This document shows, in pieces, positions 35,262 through 44,040 of a stretch of 64,000 nt of DNA. The stretch's first letter is position 1. Every line of letters starts with the position of its first letter. Source of the DNA: Nocardiopsis sp. YSL2 (GTDB taxonomy: Bacteria > Actinomycetota > Actinomycetes > Streptosporangiales > Streptosporangiaceae); the NCBI RefSeq assembly GCF_030555055.1, contig NZ_JAMOAO010000001.1:3472001-3536000 (forward strand), read 5' to 3'. Below the pieces are notes generated by a model. It was not told where the DNA came from and did not search any database. It saw only the letters and a program-made list of their open reading frames with translations. A program made the translations under genes and the position numbers.

Positions 35262-36803
35262 TCAGACGCGCTGCCGTCGCCGGTCGGGGAGGGCCAGGCT
35301 CAGGGCCCAGTAGACGACCAGCGCCGACAGGAAGCCCACCGCCCAGCCGTAGTCGGCCAGCGGGGACAGGAACGGGATGAGACCCGCCTCCGGGAAGGGC
35401 CCGGCGCCCGGGGCGGAGTGCGAGCCGCCCACCGCCAGGATCGCGCCCACCGCGAACGCCGCCAGGGCCCGCCAGTTCCAGCCGCCCGTGTACCAGTACG
35501 CCGCGTCGCGCGTGTACAGCGCGTTCAGGTCCATCCGGGTGCGGCGCAGCAGCCAGTAGTCCGCGATGAGGATGCCGCCGACGGTTCCCAGGATCCCGCC
35601 CACGGTGCCCAGCCACGTGAAGATGTAGATGTTCGGGTCCGAGATCAGCCGCCACGGGAAGATCGCGACGCTCACCAGGCTCGTGATGATCGCGCCGGTC
35701 CGGAAGCTGATCAGCCTCGGCTTCAGGTTGGCCAGGTCGTAGGCCGGGCCCACCAGGTTCGCGGCGATGTTCGTGGACACCGTCGCCAGCAGCACCACGA
35801 AGGTCGCGAACAGCAGCGCGATCCCGTTGTCCATCTGCGCGACGATCTCCACCGGGTCCCACAGCGTCTCGCCGTACACCGCCTGCGTCCCCGCGCTCAC
35901 CATGACCGCCAGCAGCGCGAACGCCGCCATCGTGGTCGGCAGGCCGAACGTCTGGCCCAGCACCTGCGCGCGCTGCGTGGACGCGAAGCGCGTGAAGTCG
36001 CTGATGTTCAGGCTCAGGGTCGCCCAGAAGCCGATCATCGCCATCAGGGACGGGAAGAACAGCGCCCAGAACTCCGGGCCCCAGCCCAGGTCCGAGTTGA
36101 CCGCGAACAGCGGCGCGAAGCCGCCCGCCTGGACCACCATCCACGCCAGCAGGGCGACGCCGCCCACCAGCATGAGCGGGGCGGCCCACACCTGCACCTT
36201 GCGGACGCCCTCCATGCCCCACAGGATGATCGCCAGCTGGGCCAGCCAGAACAGGCCGAACGACAGCCACATGGTCCACGGCTGCCCGCCGACCACGGCC
36301 GCCTCGCTCCAGCCCGTGCCGAATACGCGCCCGAGCAGGATGAACACGCCCTGGCCGCCGATCCACGTCTGGATGCCGTACCAGCCGCACGCGACCGCGC
36401 CGCGCAGCAGCGCGGGCAGGTTCGCGCCCCGCAGCCCGAAGGACGCCCGGGCGAAGATCGGATACGGGATGCCGTACCGCGCGCCGGCGTGACCGGTCAG
36501 GACCATCGGCACCAGCACGATGAGGTTGCCCAGGGCGATGGTCAGGACCGCCTGGCGCCAGTCCATCCCCACCGCGACCAGGCCGCCGGCCAGCGTCCAG
36601 GCCGGGATGTTGACCGACATGCTGATCCACAGGGCGGTGAAGCTGCCCGTGCCCCAGGTGCGCTGGGACATCGGCACCGGGTGCAGGTCGGAGTTGACGT
36701 AGGGGCCGGGCGGCAGGGTGGCGCCCTCGGGGAGGGAGACCCGACCGTCGGGGTGTGTGACGGGCGCTGTACCGGGTTCGGGGGAGGGAGGGGCGTGAGT
36801 CAC
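35262..36803 (-). CDS. NCS1 family nucleobase/hydantoin:cation symporter
   Basis: Secondary transporter of 513 residues with about 12 transmembrane helices. Family landmarks are VNSDLHPVPMSQRTWGTGSF near the N-terminus, ALWISMSVNIPAWTLAGGL, YGIPYPIFARASFGLRGANL, WYGIQTWIGGQ, the substrate-site SLNISDFTRFA and DYWLLRRTRMDLNALY. These match the Mhp1/PucI-like branch that moves hydantoins, allantoin or uracil. It is last in the pyrimidine operon, 100 bp after the LLM gene, so the substrate is probably a pyrimidine, dihydropyrimidine or hydantoin. Confidence 0.88.
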   Translation of the reverse strand: MTHAPPSPEPGTAPVTHPDGRVSLPEGATLPPGPYVNSDLHPVPMSQRTWGTGSFTALWISMSVNIPAWTLAGGLVAVGMDWRQAVLTIALGNLIVLVPMVLTGHAGARYGIPYPIFARASFGLRGANLPALLRGAVACGWYGIQTWIGGQGVFILLGRVFGTGWSEAAVVGGQPWTMWLSFGLFWLAQLAIILWGMEGVRKVQVWAAPLMLVGGVALLAWMVVQAGGFAPLFAVNSDLGWGPEFWALFFPSLMAMIGFWATLSLNISDFTRFASTQRAQVLGQTFGLPTTMAAFALLAVMVSAGTQAVYGETLWDPVEIVAQMDNGIALLFATFVVLLATVSTNIAANLVGPAYDLANLKPRLISFRTGAIITSLVSVAIFPWRLISDPNIYIFTWLGTVGGILGTVGGILIADYWLLRRTRMDLNALYTRDAAYWYTGGWNWRALAAFAVGAILAVGGSHSAPGAGPFPEAGLIPFLSPLADYGWAVGFLSALVVYWALSLALPDRRRQRV

Positions 36804-36903
36804 GTGACACCTGGTTTCGGTGGTGCTGATGGGGGATCGGCCGGGCGCGCACCTGCCCGGCCCTGACCAGGACAGTGTGCGCGCCCGTTGTTGACTCGGT
36901 GTT

Positions 36904-37914
36904 TCAGGTGAGGCCCGGGATGATCTCGCTGCCGTAGGCGTCGATGACCCCGTCGACGTCGTCGTGCATGGCGTAGACGGCGAACTGGTCGACTCCGGCC
37001 TCGCGCAGCCGCTCCAGCTTCTTCCTGTGCTCGTCCACCGTGCCCAGCAGGCAGAACCGGTCGACGATGGGGTCGGGCACGAACGCGGTGTCCGGGTTGT
37101 CGGCCCGGCCGTGGTGGCTGTAGTCGTACCCCTCGCGGGCGCGGATGTAGTCCGTCAGCTCCTCCGGGACGGCGCCGGAGTGCTCCCCGTAGCGCGACAC
37201 CAGGTCGGCCACGTGGTTGCCCACCATCCCGCCGAACCACCGGCACTGGTCGCGGGCGTGCGCCAGTGCCTCCGGCGACCCGTCGGTGACGTACGCGGGC
37301 GCCGCCACGCACACCTTCACCTCGTCGGGGTCGCGGCCCGCGTCGGCCGCCGCCGCGCGCACCGCCTTGACCATCCACTCGGTCAGGTACGGGTCGGCCA
37401 GCTGCAGGATGAACCCGTCGGCCTGGCGGCCCACCAGGGCCAGCGCCTTGGGCCCGTAGGCGCCCATCCACACCGGCAGGGCGCCGTCCTTCACCCAGGG
37501 GATGCGCATGGCGGCGCCGTCGACGTCCGCCTCCCGGCCCTCCGCGAGGTCCTTGATGGCGTGCATGGCCCTGCTCAGCCGGTCCAGGGTGGCGGGCTTG
37601 CGGCCCGCCACGCGCATCGCCGAGTCGCCGCGGCCGATGCCGCACACCGTCCGGTTGCCGTACATGTCGTTGAGCGTGGCGAACAGGGAGGCCGTGACCT
37701 CCCAGGTGCGCGTGCTCGGGTTGGTCACCATGGGGCCGACGACCAGGTCGCGGGTGCGCTCCAGGACGCGGCTGTAGATGACGAAGGGCTCCTGCCAGAG
37801 CACGACCGAGTCGAACGTCCACCCGTGGGTGAACCCGAGCCGGTCGGCGCGCTCCATCCGCTCCACCAGCAGGTCGGCGGGCGGGTCGGTCTGTAGGACG
37901 AGTCCGATGTCCAC
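36904..37914 (-). CDS. LLM class (F420-type) oxidoreductase, TIGR03842-like
   Basis: A 336-residue TIM-barrel flavin/F420 oxidoreductase of the luciferase-like monooxygenase class. It opens VDIGLVLQTDPPADLLVERM and contains TNPSTRTWEVTASLFATL, CGIGRGDSAMR and VWMGAYGPKALALVGRQADG, the cofactor-binding region. I recall this subfamily from reductive pyrimidine loci next to dihydropyrimidinase. It may reduce or otherwise prepare the ring, but its reaction is not established by the sequence. The GTG at 37914 has GAGGAGG upstream and is 14 bp after the hydantoinase stop. Confidence 0.8.
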   Translation of the reverse strand: MDIGLVLQTDPPADLLVERMERADRLGFTHGWTFDSVVLWQEPFVIYSRVLERTRDLVVGPMVTNPSTRTWEVTASLFATLNDMYGNRTVCGIGRGDSAMRVAGRKPATLDRLSRAMHAIKDLAEGREADVDGAAMRIPWVKDGALPVWMGAYGPKALALVGRQADGFILQLADPYLTEWMVKAVRAAAADAGRDPDEVKVCVAAPAYVTDGSPEALAHARDQCRWFGGMVGNHVADLVSRYGEHSGAVPEELTDYIRAREGYDYSHHGRADNPDTAFVPDPIVDRFCLLGTVDEHRKKLERLREAGVDQFAVYAMHDDVDGVIDAYGSEIIPGLT

Positions 37915-37928
37915 GCTGTGCTTCCTCC

Positions 37929-39335
37929 TCAGACCAGGTACTGGCAGGTGGACCTGGGCACGAACCGGCCGTGTCCGGCCTCGCCCAGGTAGGCGCCGTC
38001 GTCCACGACGACCCGTCCGCGCGAGAGCACCGTGCGCGCGCGGCCGGTGAGGCGCTTGCCCTCGTAGGCGGAGTAGTCCACGTTCATGTGGTGCGTCTCG
38101 GCCGAGACGACCTGCTCGGCCGCGGGGTCGTAGACGACCAGGTCGGCGTCGGCGCCCGGTGCGACGGTGCCCTTCCTCGGGTAGAGGCCGAACATGCGCG
38201 CCGGGGTGGCGCAGGCGATCTCGATCCACCGCCGCCGGCTGATGTGCCCGTCCACCACGGCCTGGTGCAGCAGGTCCATCCGGTTCTCCACGCCGGGCAT
38301 GCCGTTGGGGATCTTGGAGAAGTCGCCCCGGCCCATCTCCTTCTGGCCGCTGAAGCAGAACGGGCAGTGGTCAGTGGAGACCACGGACAGGTCGTTGGTG
38401 CGCAGCGCACGCCAGAGGTGTTCCTGGTGCTCCTTGGGGCGCAGCGGCGTGGAGCACACGTACTTGGCGCCCTCGAAGTCCGGCTCGGCCAGGTTGTCGG
38501 TCGACAGGAACAGGTACTGGGGACAGGTCTCACCGAAGACGTTGAGCCCCTTGTCGCGGGCCCGCGACAGCTCCTCCACCGCCTCGTTCGCCGACACGTG
38601 CACGACGTAGAGCGGGGCGCCCGCCACGCGCGCGAGCTGGATGGCGCGGTGGGTGGCCTCGGACTCCAGCAGGGCCTTGCGGACCTCGCCGTGGTACCGG
38701 GGGTCGGTGCGGCCCTCGGCCAGGGCCTGTTCGACCAGCACGTCGATGGCGATGCCGTTCTCCGCGTGCATCATGGTCAGCGCGCCGTTGGCGGCGCCGC
38801 GCTGCATGGCCCGCAGGATCTGGCCGTCGTCGCTGTAGAAGACACCCGGATAGGCCATGAACAGCTTGAACGAGGTGATGCCCTCGTCCACCAGGACGTC
38901 CATCTCCTTGAGCGAGGACTCGTTGACGTCGCTGAGGATGGCGTGGAAGGAGTAGTCGACGGCGCACTTCCCGTCGGCCTTGGCCATCCACGCGTTCACG
39001 CCGTCCCGCACGGCCTGGCCGGGGCGCTGGATGGCGAAGTCGACGATCGTGGTGGTGCCGCCCCACGCGGCGGCACGGGTGCCGGTCTCGAAGGTGTCGG
39101 CGGAGTGGGTGCCTCCGAAGGGCATCTCCATGTGCGTGTGCGCGTCCACCCCGCCGGGGATGACGTAGTGCCCGGCGGCGTCGATGACGTCGGCGCCGCT
39201 GTCGGCCCAGGTGCGCGCGGTCTCGCTGCCGCGCAGGGCCAGGGCCGCGACCTTGCCGTCCTCGACCAGGACGTCGGCCTCGACCTCCTCCGCCGCGGTG
39301 ACGACCAGGCCGCCGCTGATGACGGTTCGTGCCAT
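37929..39335 (-). CDS. Dihydropyrimidinase / D-hydantoinase
   Basis: Zinc-dependent cyclic amidohydrolase that opens dihydrouracil, dihydrothymine or hydantoin rings. The 468-residue protein has the metal ligands HTHMEMPFGG, the carboxylated lysine in SFKLFMAYPG, HAENG, YVVHVSANEA and the final aspartate in STDHCPFCFSG. Length and motifs place it with dihydropyrimidinases rather than allantoinases. It lies 11 bp after the ureidopropionase gene in the same operon. Confidence 0.92.
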   Translation of the reverse strand: MARTVISGGLVVTAAEEVEADVLVEDGKVAALALRGSETARTWADSGADVIDAAGHYVIPGGVDAHTHMEMPFGGTHSADTFETGTRAAAWGGTTTIVDFAIQRPGQAVRDGVNAWMAKADGKCAVDYSFHAILSDVNESSLKEMDVLVDEGITSFKLFMAYPGVFYSDDGQILRAMQRGAANGALTMMHAENGIAIDVLVEQALAEGRTDPRYHGEVRKALLESEATHRAIQLARVAGAPLYVVHVSANEAVEELSRARDKGLNVFGETCPQYLFLSTDNLAEPDFEGAKYVCSTPLRPKEHQEHLWRALRTNDLSVVSTDHCPFCFSGQKEMGRGDFSKIPNGMPGVENRMDLLHQAVVDGHISRRRWIEIACATPARMFGLYPRKGTVAPGADADLVVYDPAAEQVVSAETHHMNVDYSAYEGKRLTGRARTVLSRGRVVVDDGAYLGEAGHGRFVPRSTCQYLV

Positions 39336-39346
39336 GTGCGTGCCCC

Positions 39347-40189
39347 CTATCCCTCGACCAGCGGCCCGTAGGCGTCCGGGCGGCGGTCGCGGTAGAACGC
39401 CCACTGCTGGCGTACCTCGTCGATCAGGTCGAAGTCGAGGTCGCGGACCACGAGTTCGGCGGCGGTGTCCGAGGCGACCTCGCCGACGAACTGCCCGCGC
39501 GGGTCGACGAAGTAGCTGGTGCCGTAGAAGTCGTTGTCGCCGTACTCCTCCACGCCCACGCGGTTGATGGCGGCGACGTAGTAGGCGTTGGCGACCGCGG
39601 AGGCGGGCTGTTCGAGCTGCCAGAGGTAGCGGGACAGGCCGCGGTGGGTGGCGGAGGGGTTGTACACGAGCTGGGCCCCGGCCAGGCCGAGCGCGCGCCA
39701 CCCCTCGGGGAAGTGGCGGTCGTAGCAGATGTAGACGCCGATCCGGCCGACGGCCGTGTCGAAGACCGGCCAGCCGAGGTTGCCGGGGCGGAAGTAGAAC
39801 TTCTCCCAGAAGCCCTTGACCTGCGGGATGTGGTGCTTGCGGTACTTGCCGAGATAGGTGCCGTCGGCGTCGATGACGGCGGCGGTGTTGTAGTAGAAGC
39901 CCGGCTTCTCGATCTCGAAGACCGGCAGGACCATCACCATGCCCAGTTCGCGGGCCAGCGCGCTGAAACGGGTGATGGTGGGGCCGTCGGGGACCGACTC
40001 GGCCCAGCGGTAGTGCTCGGCCTCCTGTACCTGGCAGAAGTAGGGCGCGTTGAAGACTTCCTGGAATCCGATCACTTTCGCGCCCTGCGCGGCGGCGTCG
40101 CGAGCGTATTTCTCGTGCGCCGCGATCATGGATTCGGTGTCGCCGGTCCACTCGGTCTGGACGAGCGCGGCACGGACGGTGTGCGGCAT
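39347..40189 (-). CDS. Nitrilase superfamily amidohydrolase, probable beta-ureidopropionase
   Basis: Hydrolyses N-carbamoyl-beta-alanine (or N-carbamoyl amino acids) to the amino acid, CO2 and ammonia. The 280-residue protein carries the nitrilase triad Glu44 (GFQEVFNAPYF), Lys118 (GKYRKHHIPQ) and Cys155 (GVYICYDRHFPEG). It is first in the operon with a dihydropyrimidinase immediately downstream, the two last steps of reductive pyrimidine breakdown. N-carbamoylputrescine amidase is a possible alternative from the fold alone; the operon argues against it. Confidence 0.87.
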   Translation of the reverse strand: MPHTVRAALVQTEWTGDTESMIAAHEKYARDAAAQGAKVIGFQEVFNAPYFCQVQEAEHYRWAESVPDGPTITRFSALARELGMVMVLPVFEIEKPGFYYNTAAVIDADGTYLGKYRKHHIPQVKGFWEKFYFRPGNLGWPVFDTAVGRIGVYICYDRHFPEGWRALGLAGAQLVYNPSATHRGLSRYLWQLEQPASAVANAYYVAAINRVGVEEYGDNDFYGTSYFVDPRGQFVGEVASDTAAELVVRDLDFDLIDEVRQQWAFYRDRRPDAYGPLVEG

Positions 40190-40523
40190 GGTTCCCTCGC
40201 TCCTCGGTGAGCGCCTGTTCGCACTGGTCGTGCGAGTAGGTGGTGCGCGTCCCGGAACACTAGGGAAGGGAGGAATGGCGGGTCAATGACCGGCGTTCCC
40301 GCGTCCGTGCTACAACCGGGTTACCCAATTTCGTGATCGTGCCGAAGAGTGACGCAATGTCCCTTGTGGGGCAGGTGGAATTCAGAGGAAACGACAGGTT
40401 TGAGGCCCTCATCCGTGCTGAATTTCATGTATCCGCACAGGTCGCCGGCCTGATTTCGGCCCGTCCGTGCCTGTACGGGCGCGGACGGGGCGCCCACGCG
40501 GCGTCACGGTTCGAGGTCGACGG
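40190..40523. other. Intergenic region holding the pyrimidine operon promoter
   Basis: No gene is supported in these 334 bp. The left third contains the promoter and palindrome for the leftward pyrimidine operon (listed separately). The middle part, about 40320-40460, is less G+C-rich than the surroundings and shows no clear structure. The right end runs into the downstream sequence of the DUF4352-like gene. Confidence 0.55.
40257..40291 (-). promoter_or_regulatory. Promoter and operator of the pyrimidine operon
   Basis: On the minus strand TTGACC (40286-40281) is followed after 18 bp by TAGTGT (40262-40257), giving transcription from about 40250 and a 60-nt leader. The -35 lies inside the perfect 11-bp palindrome GGTCAATGACC (40281-40291), a likely repressor site. 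No regulator gene lies next to the operon. Confidence 0.5.
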
Positions 40524-41075
40524 TCACCGTGAGGTCGGGGTCGGCCCGGGGGTGATCGTCATGTGGGTGATGTCGGTGTCCGGTGCGTCGTAGACGAGCG
40601 GCATGTCCCGGAGCTCACGCGCGTTGACGGTGCCGTACTCGGTGCTGTCGTCGAAGCGGAAGTCGGAGTCGATCAGGGCGGCCGCCCCGGCTTCGGCCGA
40701 GGGTGTGTACGCCGTGCCGCCGCTGTACAGGAGGAATTCGGGCGTGTCCACGGCGAGTTCGACAGGGATTTCGTTGATGACCCTGAGGACGACGAGCACG
40801 AAGGCGCCGTGCTGGTCCGGCCGGGCGTACTGGAGGGCGTCGCCGATCGCGGGGACGCCGGTGTGGACGGCCCTGATCGTGTAGTGCACGTTCTGGATCT
40901 CGAAGGACTCGCCCACGTCGAACGTGCCGCCGCGGTCGTCGTCGATCACCACGAGGACGAAGGCGACGACCACCGCCACGACCGTGAGCACGCTCAGGAA
41001 TCCGCACCCCAGGCCGATCCAGAGCCAGGGGGACTTCTTGCGGGGAGGCTGGGGGACGGGCCCGGGATTGTGCAT
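40524..41075 (-). CDS. Single-TM protein with DUF4352-like outer domain
   Basis: A 183-residue membrane protein of unknown function. A short Pro-rich cytoplasmic start (NPGPVPQPPRKKSP) precedes one TM helix (about 16-43) and an extracellular beta-rich domain: VGESFEIQNVHYTIRAVHTG, FVLVVLRVINEIPVEL, MPLVYDAPDTDITHM. The pattern resembles DUF4352 (immunoprotective extracellular type) proteins and parallels its upstream neighbour. The last residues PTPTSR look unlike the family. A single extra C in the five-base run at 40547-40551 would instead give ADPDLTVTVDLEP as the end, so a frameshift is possible. Confidence 0.65.
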   Translation of the reverse strand: MHNPGPVPQPPRKKSPWLWIGLGCGFLSVLTVVAVVVAFVLVVIDDDRGGTFDVGESFEIQNVHYTIRAVHTGVPAIGDALQYARPDQHGAFVLVVLRVINEIPVELAVDTPEFLLYSGGTAYTPSAEAGAAALIDSDFRFDDSTEYGTVNARELRDMPLVYDAPDTDITHMTITPGPTPTSR

Positions 41076-41152
41076 GTCGTCTTTCTCGCAAGTGGAGGGC
41101 CGCCGGGCGTCCCGGCGGCCCTCGGGGGCTGCTGCTTCCGTCGGGTGACGGG

Positions 41153-42133
41153 TCAGTTCAGGTCGAACTCGACCTCGTTGCCGCCGTAGGTCTCGGCGCT
41201 CAGGCCGATGGAGACCAGGTCGTCGGCGTCGGGCACGTCGAAGACGATGGCGGTTTCGAGCGGGCTGCCCGGAGTCAGCGTCTTGCTCATGGTGTCCATC
41301 GCGCCCGTGGCGTCGTAGTCCTCCTCGATCGCCTCGCCGCTGCTGGTGTACACGTGCTGCTCGTCGCGCCAGAACGACTCGGAGGAGTCCGCGGCCTCGA
41401 CCTCGAGCCACAGGACGATGTACTCCCCGCGGGGGGTGAAGGTCTCGCCGGCGATGTCGAGTTCGGTGTAGGGGCCCTCGATCTCCAGCGGGGTGAAGAT
41501 GATGCCCTCGTGCTCGACGGACTCGCCGAGCGTGCCACCGCTGGGGCCGCTGGGGGTGGTGCCGTCGGTGTCTGTGTCCGTGTCGGGGCCGCTGGAGGTT
41601 CCGGAGTCACCGGTGGAGCTGCTCGGCGCGTCGTTGCTGTTGGCGACGAAGACGATGATGACGACCAGGACGATGCCGATGATGAACAGGCCACCGCAGC
41701 CGAGGCCCACGAACAGCCATGGCGAGGTCTTCTTGGGCTGGGCGGGCTGTGGGCCGCCCGGGTACGGGGCGCCGTAGGGGTCGCCGCCGGGGGGCATACC
41801 TCCCGGCGGCATTTCGCCCGTGCCGTAGCCGTAGGGATCGCCCGGCCCGCCCGGCCCGCCGGGGCCGCCGGGACCGCCGTAGCCCTGGCCGTACGGGTCA
41901 CCGGGGCCGCCGGGACCGCCGTAGCCCTGGCCGTACGGGTCACCGGGGCCGCCGGGGCCGCCGGGTCCCTGGCCGTACGGGTCACCGGGACCACCCGGAC
42001 CGGGGCCGTACGGGTCGCCTCCGGGCGGCATGCCGCCCGGAGGGCCCATCGGGGGCTGTCCGCCGGTGGGCGGGCCCTGTGGGGGCATTCCGGACGGAGG
42101 ACCCCCGTAGGGGCCGTTGGGAGGCTGACTCAT
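41153..42133 (-). CDS. Gly/Pro/Tyr-rich single-TM protein with DUF4352-like domain
   Basis: A 326-residue protein. The first 130 residues are cytoplasmic low complexity with tandem GPGGPGDPYGQGYG repeats; one TM helix follows (LFVGLGCGGLFIIGIVLVVI) and then a Ser/Thr/Asp-rich linker and an extracellular domain with GIIFTPLEIEGPYTELDIAG and EYIVLWLEVEAADSSESFWR, resembling DUF4352. It is 77 bp upstream of a shorter relative in the same direction, and a third relative is at 62692. The role is unknown; such proteins are common in actinomycetes. Confidence 0.7.
   Translation of the reverse strand: MSQPPNGPYGGPPSGMPPQGPPTGGQPPMGPPGGMPPGGDPYGPGPGGPGDPYGQGPGGPGGPGDPYGQGYGGPGGPGDPYGQGYGGPGGPGGPGGPGDPYGYGTGEMPPGGMPPGGDPYGAPYPGGPQPAQPKKTSPWLFVGLGCGGLFIIGIVLVVIIVFVANSNDAPSSSTGDSGTSSGPDTDTDTDGTTPSGPSGGTLGESVEHEGIIFTPLEIEGPYTELDIAGETFTPRGEYIVLWLEVEAADSSESFWRDEQHVYTSSGEAIEEDYDATGAMDTMSKTLTPGSPLETAIVFDVPDADDLVSIGLSAETYGGNEVEFDLN
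41877..41960 (-). repeat. 42-bp coding tandem repeat
   Basis: Two near-perfect copies of a 42-bp unit (each starting CCGTAGCCCTGG on the plus strand, at 41877 and 41919), with degenerate copies on both sides. It encodes the 14-residue repeat of the Gly/Pro/Tyr-rich region and is prone to copy-number change. Confidence 0.7.
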
Positions 42134-42306
42134 GGTGGTCCTTGGCTTTCTGCTGCGAGCTGGGCGGGCCTGCCCCCGTGCGCTGGGGGAGGTGCTCGGG
42201 GACTGGTCCGGCCGAGTCGCCCGCGAACAGCGGCTGTTGGTCTCTGGTGGTTCTGACGCCGACGGAGCCGCACAGGTTCCGGCGACGTACTGCCTAGTGT
42301 GGGGGT

Positions 42307-42786
42307 ATGGCACGACTGCTCATCGTTCACCACACTGTCTCGCCCGCCACCCAGGAGATGCTGGTGGCGGTGATGGACGGTGCCGGAACCGACGATATCG
42401 AAGGGGTGGAGGTCCAGGCCAAGGCGGCCCTGGCCGCGACCGTGGGCGATCTGCTCGCGGCCGACGCCGTCCTTCTGGGGACGCCCGCCAACATCGGGTA
42501 CATGTCCGGCGCCCTGAAGCACTTCTTCGACTCTGTCTACTATCCCGCGATGGGTGATACGAACGGAATGCCGTATTCGCTCTACGTTCACGGTGACAAC
42601 GACACCTCCGGTGCCGTGCGCGCCGTGGAGTCGATCACCAAGGGGATGGGCTGGCGGCGGCACCGGCCACCGGTGGCGGTGACCGGGCGGCCGGGCAACG
42701 CCGATCGCGAGGCCTGCTGGGAGCTGGGCGCGGTCACGGCCCTCGCGGCGCTGGAGCACGCCGAGGAGCGTTCGGTCCGGGAATGA
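42307..42786 (+). CDS. Flavodoxin-like NAD(P)H-dependent oxidoreductase
   Basis: A 159-residue flavodoxin-fold protein, probably FMN-binding and cytoplasmic. It has the N-terminal phosphate-loop strand RLLIVHHTVSPATQEMLVAV, the middle FMN segment VLLGTPANIGYMSGALKHFF, and a third FMN-contact region YSLYVHGDNDTSGAVRA. It is divergent from the DUF4352-like gene and has no obvious partner. The reaction is not predictable beyond electron transfer to quinone or a similar acceptor. Confidence 0.78.
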   Translation: MARLLIVHHTVSPATQEMLVAVMDGAGTDDIEGVEVQAKAALAATVGDLLAADAVLLGTPANIGYMSGALKHFFDSVYYPAMGDTNGMPYSLYVHGDNDTSGAVRAVESITKGMGWRRHRPPVAVTGRPGNADREACWELGAVTALAALEHAEERSVRE

Positions 42787-42864
42787 CGTCCGACCCCGTC
42801 GTCACTCCACGCCTCCGGCGGCCCCCGCCGGGGGCGACCGCGTGCGGTGCGTCGCCGTCCCCGC

Positions 42865-44040
42865 TCAGGACCTCACGGCGTTCCCGGGCTCGTCCAGCCA
42901 CACCTGTTGGCCGCTCGGAGCGACCGTCAACCCGAACCGCTCACGGTCGGGACGACCCGCCCGAAACCACCAGGCCACCGCGACTTCGACCTCATCCCAC
43001 AGGCTGCGAGGGCCCGCCTGCTCGACCCGGTGCCCGTCGACGCGCGGCGCGTAATCGACTGACGCCCACGAACCCTTCGTGTCGTACAGCCACAGCGTGG
43101 CCTCGCCGGAGTCATCTTCAGCGTCGAACCATGCCCTGCACAGACGTGGCACCGTCGCACCGACGGTGAACTCGACGCCGCTGCCGCGCTCGACCACCAC
43201 GTGCGGATCCACGCCGGTCCGGGATGTCCGCACGGGGGCGTCGAAGTCAATGAAATCCGACCACAGGCCCTTCGCGGTGCGCTGGTCGCGCAGCCACATG
43301 AACGGGGCGTCTCCGGTGGGTCGTCCGGTCGCCACGCCGTCTTGCCGCACCTCCAGGCGCAGCAGCACGGTGGTCATGAAGTCGTTGCCCCAAGGGGCGA
43401 CGATCATCCCGCCAGGCCGGGTCTGGTCCACCCAGGCGTAGGGGATCTGTTTGGCTGCGACGGTCGCCAGCACCCTGTCGAAGGGAGCCTCCGAGGGGAC
43501 GCCCCGTGCTCCGTCTCCGCATACGACGGTCGGCTTCCACCCGGCCGCGCGCAAGGAGGTGCGGCCCTGTTCGGCCAGGACCGCGTCCACCTCGACAGTG
43601 GTCACGTACTCGGCCCCGAGCCGGGCGCACAACAGCGCAGCGTTGTACCCGGTGGCGGTGCCGATCTCCAGCACCCGGGTTCCGGCGGTGACTTCCAGGG
43701 CTTCCAGCATCCGCGCGACGAGAGATGGCTGGGAGATGGAACTGGTCGGGTAGCGGCCCCGGCCGTCGTCGCCGGCCGGAGCGCCGTCGTCCACCTGTGT
43801 GGGGAGTGCGAAGTCGGCGTAGGCGTTCTCCCACCAGTACGGATCACTGCGACCGACGGGGATCATCCATCCGTCGCCACGCGCTCCGTCCCGGACCCAG
43901 ATGGGGTCGGGTACGAACAGGTGGCGGGGCGTCCGGAGAAAGGCGTCCCGCCACCGGTCGTCCATGAGCGCCCCTACCCGCTGGAGATGATCGACCAGAG
44001 CGGTGAGGCGCTCATCGGCGTCGAAGTCGGGGGGAACCAC
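42865..44040 (-). CDS. PIMT-like protein methyltransferase, candidate peptide-modifying enzyme
   Basis: A 391-residue SAM-dependent methyltransferase related to protein-L-isoaspartate O-methyltransferase. The PIMT landmarks are TPRHLFVPDPIW, SSISQPSLVARMLEALEV, motif I TRVLEIGTATGYNAALL (about 122-138), VEVDAVLAEQGRTSL, GDGARGVPSEAPFDRVLATV and RPGGMIVAPWG. A C-terminal extension of about 150 residues follows, as in PIMT homologues linked to RiPP clusters. Its GTG overlaps by one base the stop of a 36-residue peptide gene with its own strong ribosome-binding site. That suggests the peptide is its substrate. A repair enzyme acting on proteins in general is the alternative. Confidence 0.75.
   Translation of the reverse strand: MVPPDFDADERLTALVDHLQRVGALMDDRWRDAFLRTPRHLFVPDPIWVRDGARGDGWMIPVGRSDPYWWENAYADFALPTQVDDGAPAGDDGRGRYPTSSISQPSLVARMLEALEVTAGTRVLEIGTATGYNAALLCARLGAEYVTTVEVDAVLAEQGRTSLRAAGWKPTVVCGDGARGVPSEAPFDRVLATVAAKQIPYAWVDQTRPGGMIVAPWGNDFMTTVLLRLEVRQDGVATGRPTGDAPFMWLRDQRTAKGLWSDFIDFDAPVRTSRTGVDPHVVVERGSGVEFTVGATVPRLCRAWFDAEDDSGEATLWLYDTKGSWASVDYAPRVDGHRVEQAGPRSLWDEVEVAVAWWFRAGRPDRERFGLTVAPSGQQVWLDEPGNAVRS

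Noticed and set aside
42783-43169. Plus-strand frame overlapping the flavodoxin stop
   Set aside because: Antisense to the PIMT-like gene over most of its length and Arg/Pro/Thr-rich without a domain.
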